A stretch of DNA of 64,000 nucleotides. It comes from Epichloe hybrida (Eukaryota; Ascomycota; Sordariomycetes; Hypocreales; Clavicipitaceae). Made by a program: the position numbers and the translations under genes. The stretch is taken from assembly GCA_019022495.1 (NCBI GenBank), contig JAFEKR010000008.1, positions 2,418,001-2,482,000 of the forward strand, in the 5' to 3' direction. Shown here piece after piece: positions 47,648-59,452 of the stretch (positions are counted from its first letter, which is position 1; each line of letters opens with the position of its first letter). The notes under the pieces are model-generated. The model did no database searches. It saw only the letters and a list, made by a program, of their open reading frames with translations, and had not been told where the DNA came from.

Positions 47648-48698
47648 TCACAAAACAGCATAAGCCGACACATAGCTGACACTGAAATCGCTGGGTTTGT
47701 CCACAAGATTGCTGCGTTGGTACTGTGTGATTTTGAACCGACCCTTTGTGTCATCATTTGTCTCCTTGGCAAGTAACTCCAACGCGGCCATGGCTACGCC
47801 GATGGGATGTCTGCCACAGACCGTATTTTTCGTCTGCTCAAGGTTATCAACAAATGCATCGTGGCTTCCGCTCTTGACAGCGTCCATGGCTGCCTCATCC
47901 AACAATCTGATGGTTTCGTGAATGGGGGCACCGGTGGGCCTACTGTCTGACCTTCGCAGATTCACCAACTTTGTAGGGTTGTTCTCCGGCGAATAGACCA
48001 TGTACTGAAAATTGGCTCCCCAATGACAGAAGTCGGAGCTTATGATGAAGGCGTTCCCTTCGTCTTTCAGGTAGGGAACCAAAATTCTGCCCACGTTTTT
48101 TTCTTCGTCTCGGTCATTGTCTCCAATCAGGATCGGGACAATGGCGGGGAATTGATCCGGTGAGCCAAACGTCTCTTCGCAACGCTTGTATAGGTACGGC
48201 AGATGCATTTCCAGAGAGTGCTCTGCCGAGTCTCTCGATTTGGGAATATCGGCCATCTGCCCTGCTCCTTTCACTCTCTGGATCACGTCGCGGTCTACCG
48301 TGAAGTCGCCGAATGGCGTGGCATACTTGTCGTATGTAGTCACGGCACATCCATCAAGATAGTATGTGTGAGAGGGGCCGAGCACGAACACTCGCTTGAC
48401 TTTGCTGAGGTCCAGACATTTATATGCCCAGGCAGCGCAGGGTCCCGAGAAAGTGTATCCTGCGTGACTGTAGGACGTTGGGTTTTGTGTTCAGCAACTA
48501 TCCGTCCGAGACGAAAATGGAGGTATGACATGAACAGGAGCCTTACGGTGCAATTATAATTCTCGCTCCCCTTATGGGCAGCGATGAACCATCTATCATG
48601 TTGGGAACTTTAGATAGGTATTCATCCAGCTCGCTCCCAAGTTCATCTGGCGAAGCTACATACCAGGAGCCTGCTTTTCCGGCGTGCCTGGTACTCAT
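47648..48698 (-). CDS. MHO1: MEMO1/Mho1 family protein
   Basis: Exon 1 is 48698-48547 and exon 2 is 48467-47648, giving 323 residues. The intron (79 nt) splits the conserved Pro codon of APHAGY. The MEMO family has a dioxygenase-like fold. Its metal-site residues match the human pattern: His52 (APHAGYTFSG), His84 (LGPSHTYYLDG) and Cys268 (CGRHPIGV). The SDFCHWG block is also present. The N-terminus MSTRHAGKAGSWYVASPDEL is the usual start. In animals MEMO1 acts in migration signalling and copper or iron handling; the yeast gene is MHO1. The fungal role is unclear. It stands divergent from GAR1, with about 1 kb between starts. Confidence 0.95.
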
Positions 48699-49761
48699 TT
48701 TATGCTTTTCTTTTTATGGCTAGGGGCGAAGGCTGGGGGGGAAGGCTGGGGGAACGAATGCCGGTGAAATTCGAAACGGAGCGATTTGCAAGAATCCGAG
48801 ATGTCGAGATGAAGAGCCAGGCGGAATTCGCATTCAGACCGCAGTGATGTGATGAAAATATGACAAGAAGATGGGAAACGCGCACATAATCCATGGCTGG
48901 AAGCTGTCACTGTCTGCCCCGCTGGAGTCTGCTGCGGGGTAGCAGCGGCCCGAAGGAAAATGAATGCCAGTCATCAGAGAAGGCAAGATGGAGGCCCCGC
49001 GGCATCGAGACGGACTTGTCGAGAAACCTGAATTTCCTTTCCACGACTGTTGTTGATTGTTTCATCCCCGTCAGACTTTCAATTTCATCGTCAGTTGAAC
49101 AAAGTCTGATAAAATCGAATAGCGTGTCAATCTTTCTGCTCAGCCACGCACACACACATGCTTGCTAGAATGACGTGACGGAGCATAGATGCCTTCAAAA
49201 TGATGGCAAATGGACACGGGCTTATTGCTTCCCATTTTTTAGCTGTAAGCTCGATTACACAATGAGTACAGCCTCTCTCGGTCGTATGTTGTGTCAGATG
49301 CTGCTCGTGACTTCAGTTTCTGCATCACGCACACGATTGGTACCCATACACAAGTATACAAATATGCCTAAAACCTTCCTTACCTCAGAGCCCATTTTCC
49401 CCCACCAAGCTGCCCACATATACCTATTTCATCTGCGATTGAGAGATAAAGTTCCAAGTCAGAGACTTTCTCTTCTTACTCAAGTCTCATTTCAGGCCTC
49501 AGCCTGGCCAATCTGCCCCGACAGCGCCGCAACCACAGGGTAGGCAAGACGTGAAAAAAACCCTGGCCTCCGGATCCACTTTACAAAAAAAAAAGGTCCT
49601 GCCACCCAATCAACGACACCAATGGAGTGCTTTTGTTAGCGGAAAAATTAAAAATCCTTCACAGCACCCATTGGAAACAGGAAAAAGGTTCTTGAACAGG
49701 ATTTCGGGAATATCACACCGAAACAACCATCAACACCCCATTGAAATCCAGCAAACACACA
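48699..49761. other. Divergent promoter region between MEMO and GAR1
   Basis: No gene recognised. The stretch may serve both promoters. Confidence 0.6.
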
Positions 49762-50545
49762 ATGTCATTCAGAGGTGGCCGTGGCGGCGGCTTTGGAGGT
49801 CGAGGCGGCGGCGGTTTCCGAGGTTAGTGAACTCTTCGTGTGAATTTTTCTTTTCTTCACACAGCTCATTCCGACTATCTGGGCTGTCCAGACGAAGGGT
49901 AGGTCCCAGAGGAGTCGACTAGCCTCGCCAGAAAAAAAAAACAAATTGAAATGCCACGAAAGCTGACTGCCTGTGATTCTAGGAGGACGAGGCGGTAGCT
50001 TCGCTCCCGCCGGCCCCCCCGCCGAGGTCCAGGAAATGGGCACCGTCGAGCACGCTGTCGAAGGCGAGATGTTCTGCCGCTCCTCAAACGTCAAGATTCC
50101 CTACTTCAACGCCCCGATCTACCTCGAGAACAAGACGCCCATCGGAAAGGTCGACGAGGTGCTCGGCCCCATCAACGAAGTCTACTTTACGATCAAGCCT
50201 CAAGATGGCATCGTCGCAACGAGCTTCAAGTCCGGCGACAAGGTCTTTATTGGCGGTGACAAGCTCCTGCCGCTGGACAAGTTCCTGCCAAGGCCCAAGG
50301 TCCCCGGTGAGAAGAAGCCCAAGCGAGCGGGAGGTGCTCGTGGTGGCCGTGGAGGACCCCGTGGAGGACCCCGCGGTGGTGGGCGCGGAGGACGAGGTGG
50401 TCCCCGTGGTGGCGGCGGTTTCTCAAGGGGCGGTGGCCGTGGAGGATTTGGAGGTGGGCGCGGAGGAGGTTTCGGCGGCGGCCGTGGAGGAGGTGGTCGC
50501 GGTGGTTCTGGAGGTTTCTCCCGAGGCCGTGGACGTGGTTTCTAG
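49762..50545 (+). CDS. GAR1: H/ACA snoRNP protein Gar1
   Basis: Exon 1 is 49762-49822 and exon 2 is 49983-50545, giving 207 residues. The 160-nt intron lies in the N-terminal Gly/Arg region. The start [10 protein letters not shown] opens a GAR domain. The central Gar1 core runs from [20 protein letters not shown] through [20 protein letters not shown] and [20 protein letters not shown] to [12 protein letters not shown] long RGG-rich tail (about 75 residues) ends RGRGRGF. Gar1 is part of the H/ACA RNP that makes pseudouridine in rRNA. It acts in the nucleolus with Cbf5, Nop10 and Nhp2. GAR domains at both ends match the fungal pattern. The other nucleolar gene here is KRE33. Confidence 0.97.
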
Positions 50546-51144
50546 TCGAAGCCCGGGGATCGCGATGAGAAAAGAACGGAGAACAAAGATGGTAAACCTG
50601 AGACGATGTGATACAACTTGTGTGGAATGTGCGCTGTCCGTTGCCGTTGTTTCATCCACGGGTGGAAGAAAAAGGCAGTCTTCTTGCAAGGCACGCACGA
50701 TGGGCGTTTATGGACAGATTCTTTTGGCCACTGTGGTTTTGTACGGTGGCATAGTTGTGAGCTGTTGTGTATTCAGACCGTCAAAATCTACCCATGTGGC
50801 TAGAGGGGTTTTGCTTTTTATTCTTTATTTCATTTTGGGATATCTGGAATTGAAAACGGCTTCGAAAGGATCGTGCCATTTTGCTCAAACTGCATAGCGA
50901 TGCTGCTTCTTAACAAAGCAGCCTGATTGTATCTGCGAGACTCTAGATGTATTAGAGGAATCTCAAGCAAGTTCATGCCCCCACCACGACCACTGACCAA
51001 CAAGCAGCTTTTCTACAACATCTAAAGAAAAGTATCAAAGCATCTTGCTTGACCCACGAAAATCAACAGCAGAACAGCAAAAAAAAATATAAACTTGGCC
51101 TTCGAGTCGCAGTAATCGTGTGAAACAGAGAAATGCAAAACGAG
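50546..51144. other. GAR1 3' region
   Basis: No gene recognised between GAR1 and the tRNA. Confidence 0.6.
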
Positions 51145-51247
51145 TGTCCCCGGTGAGAGTCGAACTCACGACCTTCGGATTACTCCAATGTAGAATTGGA
51201 TCATGTGCATATGAGACCGACGCTTTAACCAACTAAGCCACGGAGAC
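51145..51247 (-). tRNA. tRNA-Met(CAT), elongator type, with 29-nt intron
   Basis: The acceptor stem GTCTCCG pairs with CGGGGAC, with discriminator A. The D arm is GCTTAGTTGGTTAAAGC. The anticodon stem TCGGT/TCCGA has the T-T pair at 31-39, as seen in other eukaryotic elongator Met tRNAs. The loop CTCATAA gives anticodon CAT. The T arm is GTGAGTTCGACTCTCAC. The intron (51181-51209) sits one base after the anticodon. Spliced length is 74 nt. Confidence 0.93.
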
Positions 51248-54200
51248 ATGTTCCTTGGTTGAATTGTTGTCTAATTTGATACTTGTATGCTTGCAACAAG
51301 AAATGGACACCTTGGGTGCTCACCTAGGCACTTTTCGAAGTCCATCATCTTGACGAGACGTCAACTATCAGACTTACTACACAAGGGCCTGTCATGCCCG
51401 ACAAGAACAGCCTTTGTTCCTGCCATCGTGGCGCGTCAGCACGAAGCAAAAGATCAATGTCAATAAAGTCCCCAGTAGCCAGTCTTGGAACGGCGATTCC
51501 TTGAACATAGAATCCTTCATCTAACGCTTGGATCTAGTGGACGGTCTCAAATACGTCTTGATTGCGTGTCTGTCGCCCCCCCAAAAAAAAGACTGACAAT
51601 AAGACTTAACAGTCGACGCCTGCTTCAAACGCATCGCATGATAGGTGGGAGTGAGTGCGTCAGGTCAGTGCATTTCAAGCAGTAGTCCTCTGGAACCACA
51701 CATGTATAAAGCTTGCGCGCTCAGTCGCGTTGACGAAGCAGGATGATGGTTTATTTCCCATCACTGAGTGCACTGAGTGGAAATTTCGACCGTTCTGAAG
51801 ACCTTGCAAAACAAACGGAGTAGTCACGTCTTGTATCAGTCATGGTATATCCCTGGACGACACGTAGGGAACAAGAGGCTATTTCTTCAAAACATGAACG
51901 GGGAATAGTGATAGTTGCACGAACATGCGCAGTGGCATCGTATAGCAGGAAAAAAAATCTGTTCCATACGATAGAGCTTGAAGCGTCTTGTTATTAGCCT
52001 GATATTGTGACCTAGATCGATCAATAAATAAACAAACAAACAAGAGTGCGCGAGGTCGCACTCGAGGTGGCCGCCTCCAATCGCAAAAAGTAACGCTACG
52101 AAACGAAAACAAAAACAATCGGCCGTGTTCTTTTCCTATGCAGCAATTTTTTCTCGGGAGATTCCCGGGCCTGTGTTCACAGCCATGAATCTCTTCAGAC
52201 GGAGTAAGAAGGATGGTTGGGAAAAGCCCACGAGTCGACTTGTGATATGGCTGTTTGACGTCACAGTACACGTGGAAAAAAGGTAACAAATGACATGATG
52301 GATGCGTTGGACAAATCTCGCATCATCGTCCATTACACATTAGCAGCAGGCTGCTGTCGAAACGGGCGACATGACCACGCACCGCAAGCTGCAAGATCTT
52401 GCGTTGGTGTGTCGCGAATATTGATCTGGGCCATATCTTCTTCTCCTGGGCTGCCATCGTATCCTTTCTGATTGTGAAAGCGACCCAGTGATGATACTCG
52501 GTTAATGCGGAGTAGATCCATCCTTGGATGCCAATTTGTGGGTTTTCCTGTTTCGTTTGCCCATGTTCTCAACCTTGGGAAAATGCATGTTTCGGATGGT
52601 GACGATGGCTGCAGGTCACAAGCGGATTCACGAGGTGAGGCTGCTCAGGACACGGGGGCATTCGGATCGGATATAGATGCATCGAGTCCCATCATTGCAT
52701 TTCACCTAGCATCACGCCAGCCAGGTCCAGGTCCCCTTCCCGGCCACAGCAATAAAGATTGACTGCGCTGGTTTGTTGCCCTTCGCCTTCGGGAAAAAGC
52801 TTTTTCACCTTTCAAGAGAGCTTTGGCTTGCATCCATAGCTGCTTCTGGCGGTGCCGAGCTAACTAGCCAGCTCGCCTCGCGTGAACAACCGACCGAGAT
52901 GCCGGCCTGTTCGCTCGCTCGGTATCGTGATAGCCTTGTTTTACAGCTCGTCATCATCACAGCACGGTGGGGGCTACCAGGCATCCTGAGCAAAACGGTT
53001 GGTCGAATCCCTCTTGTCTCTGCGTCTTCGCTCGTCGCCCTGGTGCATGCCTTCTCATTCAACGTCGGTGGCTTGGACCGACAGGCTACTTGAGTGATAA
53101 AAATAATAAAGGGGCCTGATTGAGTTCTTGCTAATCCGTAATACGAGCTGGGAAGATGCTTGGCGGGGACTTTGGCCGATGATGGAGAAAATCAAATATG
53201 TCATCCACAATGCCCATGTCTTCCCGACCATGATTTGACTTGCTTTCCGATGCTGCAATTTCGAAGCGTGTGTGCTGTCGTGATGTTGTGTTCCGAGTTC
53301 TGTGACCGTCGCCCAACCTCGAAATATTTTCCCAGGCAGCTTTACCGTCGACTTTGAGCACTTTGTGCGCTGGCCTGGCGAATCATAAAGTTGTGGAATG
53401 ACGTAGAAGAAATGGCCCGCTCGTCGCCAACCATTCTGTTTGATGAGAAACTCGGGGGAAAAAAAAGTCGACGAGGATGGAGAATACGCAAAATTAACAG
53501 CCGATACCGTGGATATTCCTATAATATTCCCATCAACTCAACTCGGGTAAGCCGGGGCCTCCATGGACCCTCTTCATGCCCAGTCTGAAATTTCTCTTTC
53601 CCCCTCTCTCAACGCCTAGCGCTTCTTCCAAGCCTCCTCTGCCTTCAAACTGAAGGGTTCATGGGCCGAGCCTTTTTTTTTTGGAGCGGAGACGAGGCGG
53701 AGCTCTCTGTGGATGACGATGTTTTTGATTAAATGGGGATGGTGGTGTACGGATGAAGAGGGGCGACGGCGACCCTGGCCTTGTGATATCAAGAAGAGAG
53801 GACTCTGATTTTGATCATTGTGCGGTTTGCTCATGTCCTCTTGGAGTACTAAGTGCAAGGCAGACGCACGAAAAACTTGTGCATATGCAAGCACTTGGTG
53901 CTCCGTATCAAGTCGTATATATATAGTCAAGAATGACGAAGACAGGGTTCTCTTCTCTGTCCATGAGCGCCTCCAAGATTCCAAGACACCAAGCAGCCTG
54001 TTACTCGCCGTGGGAGCGGTGGACTCTGTCCAGGGAAGGGGTGTGTTGAAAAGTGCATTCTCTCTCTACACATGTATGTACTCCACACGATACAGGAGTT
54101 GATGGAGTGACGCCCGCTCTGATGCCTGCCAGGCTCGAGGATATTGCTGCAAGATGGCTGCACGGTTAACCGCGATGAGGGACGGCATCTCTCCAATAAT

Positions 54201-55380
54201 CGTCTGCTCTTGATCAGAGAAGCGCGACTCTTTCGCGTGTCAGCGCCGAGCGGGGCGTTTCCGTCAAGGCTCGCCTGTCACGTTTGAGGCTCCGCTCGAA
54301 GCTCTCGCCAAGCAGCATCAACGAAATTTTCCAATATAGATGGGCGGGACAGAATTCACACGGATTACTCCGTCCCAAGCTAGGCCCAACAACCGGCGGT
54401 GCATCGGCCATCAGCTCTACTCGGTAGGGCGTGTCATGATCCTGCTCGCCTGCCAAGCTCCTCGTCGGAGCTTTGCAATCGGATTGTCGGTATTTTCCAA
54501 GCGAAGGCCAAGGTCTGTCGGCCACCAGCGGAGCCCGATATTCACATGGTTGCCGGTGTCGCATCCATCCAAAGGACAAAGGAGCATGATTGAAGCCATT
54601 TGCTGCAAGTCCATTGTCGCGGAGGCGATCAACCAGGACGCAGTCTGGAAGCTGCATTCCTGGCGCAGCAAAAAGCGGCCAGAGCTCTCGAGACAGGGTG
54701 AATTAGTAGACGGGCGGGCGTGATATTATGTATCTGTGCTTCGTACCCCGTAAAGGAGGAAGGAGGGAGAGGAGCAAACACGGAACGACCGACCGAACGT
54801 ACGTGGAAAGAAGCAGACCCCTCTTCGCGCCCTACAGAAACTGTTCTGTGCACGATAAATGCATCGTTGAACTAATCAATGCACACGCCTCGTTTGTTGT
54901 CACTGGATATTTCATCATCCATCCCGAAACGAAATGTTCCGGCCGTGGTCTCTACGAGTCTGAGACCCTTCGTCCGGGTCCTTCGGGGGAGAGGGCTAAG
55001 ACGAGGGCTCTGATTTCTTAAAATAGCGTGCGTAGCACCTCGTCTAAACGGGTGTCTTGAGACGCTCGGGGCGCAACTGCGTCTTGTGCGGAGTATCTGA
55101 ATGATGTACATGATGTACTCGGTGGCGAAGAATGGCATCACGGCGTTGGACACAATTTGGGTCTATTGTCTGTGACAGACGGTATTACGTTGCCTGCCAG
55201 CGATGGCGTCCATCCGTCCGTCCGTCCGCCCCCCTCCCCAAGACCTTGTCCACCTACCTACCTTGTTGCTACGGGCACCGGCATCGTTTGGCGAAATTGT
55301 CCCATCCGAGTACGGGCTTGCACTGGGCCTGCGCTGCCGGTGAGGCTCATCAGAGCTCGATGTGATTCGCAAGCACCTCG

Positions 55381-55409
55381 GTCGTTGCTCGTCGTTGCTC
55401 GTCGTTGCT
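55381..55409. repeat. 10-bp tandem repeat, 3 copies
   Basis: Three units of GTCGTTGCTC, the last one ending one base short. Confidence 0.9.
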
Positions 55410-57932
55410 GTGCCGGCTTCAATTACGAGAGATCAATGGTGGTCCCGTTCTCAGTCTCTCGTAATCCATGTCGAACCACTTTAGGAATTCCACCAGCCCA
55501 ATCCTGGTTTCTCCATATGTAGAGAAGCCCAGGGTTCGACTTATCCGCTGTCAATCGGGTTGGTTCTCTCTTCGTGTATGTTCCGCAACTCCTCTCTCTA
55601 CTGTTTCGAATAGCCTCTCCCTAATTTTGCAGAAATCACAATTGCCTGTCCAGACTGGATTCGCAGCGAGGGGTTGATCCTCCGTACGAAATTGCCTTCT
55701 TTTTTCCTTTAAAGCATGATCGCGCCACCGGCTTGCACGGAATAGCAGCAGAGAGCCACAGGTTGCTCGACCAGGTATCTGGCGGGGTTCAGGGCGTGTT
55801 GAGAAAGAAAAAAAGGATACTCCGTACAGGATGATGGCAAGACCCAGTTTCGGCACTGGCAAAGTCGTATCAAACTACTGGACGAGAATGCGACGTCTTA
55901 ACGAGGTGTTGCTCAGCCCAAGAGGACCAACCGACCAACCAAAAAAAGGCAGGACCCTGAAAGATCCTTTTCTTTTTCTGTGCTCTATGATGGACCAAGA
56001 AGAAATGTGTCTTCGATGATGACTGAAACAGCCCGGGAAAGCCTCCGTCTCCGGCAGAGCACGCAAGGACAGACAGGAGCAGTTCGTCCTTGCATTTGTT
56101 GGCCACATGTGTTTCTTTCATTGCCATGTCTAGCGCGTCATTGTGCAAAAGAAGTGCGTCTAATCTAGACTGGCATAATTTCCTTCCTGGGTAAGTTTCT
56201 AGAAACACTAGCCCGGATTCGGAAGTGGCGCCAACCCTCCTAGGCGCGTTTCACGGTAATTTTGACCTGCCCGGTGCTCATTCTTCTCGTTTCTTGAAAT
56301 CCTCGTGCATGACAGGACCTGTTTCAACGGCATCAGTTTGACCAGATAATACCTGCAGATACCTGTCGCCCTGCTTGCGACGCTGCATCGCATCGTGTTG
56401 TCTCTGGGATCATGATCCGGTCCAGTATCATCCCTGTGTCGTGTCCCCCCCGGACCAGCGCCGAGGAGTCGGGTGCAGGAACACGGCTCTGTTTTGTGTA
56501 CGTGTAATGACCAGTTGCCTCGTTGTGGTTGTGGTTGTGGTTGTGGTTGGAGCTGGAGTTGTAATAGTTGTAGTCCCCAGGGACGACAAGTGCAGGCACG
56601 AGCGGTGTAGCTGATGAGAGCACTTCTTTCTTTTTCTCCAACGATACCTCCATGCTGCTGCTGCTGCGTGACTGGGGTGTTGTGTCCTTTTATGTCCCCC
56701 TTTTCTTTTTTTCCTTGGTTAGTCCTCCTCACTTTTTATGTGGGCGCCTCGGGCCCTGCAGGCACATCCCCAGTGCGACATGTCGCTTGTTCATAAAGTG
56801 GTTGCATAAGCAGCCTCCATGTTTCCAACGTGAGCAGCTTCAGATGCGTCCACTCATATCCCGTACTCGGTAGATCGGTGAGAAGGTCTTGGATCCCAGT
56901 TCCTCGATACCTCAAAAGTGAATCAGTGCCATGCTGACTACTTGGACGACTCATGTTTCAGAGAGAGCAAAAGGCCAAAAAAAATAAAAAATAGAGGAAT
57001 GTCGCGACATGTCTGCCAAGACCCCTCTTCTGCTTATACTGAGATGCAGAGACTTGCATCCACTCCATAGGCAAGCCGAGACATGATCAAACTCGCACTG
57101 AAAGCCTCGTTCCTTCCCAGAGAATCCATGGGCGATATTTTGTCGCTCTCCTTGTCCGATGTAGCACCAGACCCGACACCATTATACAACAAGGCGGCGG
57201 ACATGGGAACATACGGACAAATGGCATGACTCTTCAGGGCCTGCATCCCCTACTTCACAAAGAAATCAGCACCTCAATATTATCTGCGTCATCTTCCGGA
57301 GCCAAAGTACCCTGCCGGCTGTGAAGTCTGATGTGGTGTGATGTGATGCAAGCTCTGTACGGGAGTAATTGACAGCCGTAAGTTGACCTATCGCCACGCA
57401 TGACACGAGGGCGGGCTGCATAATTAGTAATTGCTTGTGCACAAAAAAGCCTACCCCCGGGTCTTGTCAGTCGGGGCCCAAACCGGCCGCAGATTGGCGT
57501 CCCTTGTTCGTTCTTTTGAAGTAGAAACATGGCTTGGAAGAGCAAATTTCAATGACAGTGGCGACTGTGGATACCCCCGGGTCCTTCTCGATATGTAATC
57601 ATTTTCGGAAAGAGGGAAAAACTTGACATCAAACTCAACAGCATGATGAGCATCGCATTTGCTATGACTAGTAGAGCATGAAAGTCAGCCAGTCTTTCCA
57701 TCGTGTCATTGCGCCAGATGTCGCTACATCTATGCATGCTCAAAGAGTGAATAGCCGGCCTTGGTGACATTGCATGACCGCTTTGAGAAAGTTTTAATGA
57801 ATGACCTAACGACCCGGACAGAACGATGCAATTGGCGTAGCCTGCTTTCATGCCGTGCGTGGGGAGCGGGCAAGACTTACCTGACTTGGCTCTAGTGCCA
57901 TGGTGATACGTGATGAGATGAGCACATGGGGA

Positions 57933-57946
57933 GTACGGATCCGTAC
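57933..57946. other. 14-bp perfect palindrome, second copy
   Basis: Identical to the palindrome at 15716-15729 (GTACGGATCCGTAC). Confidence 0.8.
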
Positions 57947-59412
57947 GGAGCACCGCATTAATAGCAGGCAGTCTAATAAAATGCCTGGTGGGCGCAACGA
58001 GTTCTCACATCAGTCAGACGACGCCACGACGGAGGCTTCTCCATGATGGCCACCAATGCGTTGTCCTAAAGGCCATGTAGCCGTAAACGAGTTCCCATGA
58101 TTCCCACGATTCCCACGCCTCTGTATCGGTGCGGGATTGTTGCAACAGCTGAAAAGCTTAATTGTGATTTGAGTGACTAGTTGACGTTTGTATAGTTTGT
58201 ATAGTATGCCGTATGCCGTTGGTGTAGTGGGCACATGAAATCAGATGCGGCCGCGTGGCTTCCTCAGCGTACAGAACACTCCATGAGGGTCCCATGTCAG
58301 CCAGCTACCTGCGCCGGTACAAATTCAGATTTGTATCTCTATGACAGACAATTAAGCTTCAACAGCAAGAAGGTCGCCTCCCGAGTGTGGTTGTCCAAGC
58401 ATCTAAGAGGCACCGTCCCAACAGCAATATCTACTCAGGCGAGGCTTGTCTCGCTCCATGTACATGCAGAACGTCTGTATCGCCGACATGAAGGTTCGTG
58501 CTAAAAGAGGATCCATGTCGTCGCTCGCGTCCCTACCTATGTACCTACCACCCCAGTCAGTCAGCCAGTCAATCGGCTTTGTTACGGAGTAGATGACTGC
58601 CTCATGAACCATTGCCCTGTAATGTTTTCCTTTCATCTGGGATAAAAGAAAGCATCTCCCAATTGCGCAGATAGATTGGGAGCGTCGGACGGGTCGAGAC
58701 AGTTGGCATCGCTAGGTTTGGTTGTAGAACAGTGCTCGTTTGCGTTATTGGTCAGAGTTGACGGCTCATCTTCACACGCATGATATTAAATTGGATCTCG
58801 TTCAGTCGTGCCAAAAATGATTGGCTGCAACAGGTCGAGCAAGAGGCCCCGGCCCATGGCTGTGAGGAGACTCAAACTCTCAATCCTAGCCACCTGGCAA
58901 AGACATCAGTATTACCACCATACAGAGTAAAGTAACCACCGACGGGTTTCCCAAGAACAGTATGTATCGTATGTATCGCATGTGTCGTGAGGCACTTCGA
59001 CGCCAAGAGCCACTAGACTCTGCTCGCCCTGAGGCGCAAACGAGTGCCGGGATCCATCATCACCAGGTACCTGACCTGGTGGCATTGACCAAATTCCGGC
59101 TTCGCCCAAGCAGCGCTGAGAGGTTCACGCATCCAATAAGTAGGCATTCAGCCGAGCGAAAGAAGGTCCTGCCATCATACATGCATTCGCGGCTTAATCC
59201 GTAGTAGACGAGACAAACGGCAAGGTGGAGCTATTTGCATTGGACGTTGTGGCAGGCTGGCAGCACTTCAACGCAATCGCCTCCTAATGTTACGTGCATT
59301 TTTCTTCCGGCCCGGGGAAGGAGGCACCCTGCGAAGTCTCTCACAGCTTCCGACAGCTTCCTTGCTCCCGGAGCTCAACCAATCAAATGACGAGGTACTA
59401 CACCCATCTTCG

Positions 59413-59452
59413 GATATTTCGATATTTCGATATCTCGATATCTCGATATTTC
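59413..59452. repeat. 8-bp tandem array, 5 copies
   Basis: Units of GATATTTC or GATATCTC. Confidence 0.95.

Noticed and set aside
54214..54657. Minus-strand frame of 147 codons
   Set aside because: No recognisable domain or gene context.
56333..56653. Minus-strand ATG frame of 106 codons with an HN repeat
   Set aside because: The repeat comes from a 6-bp tandem array; no domain and no sign of introns or signal peptide.
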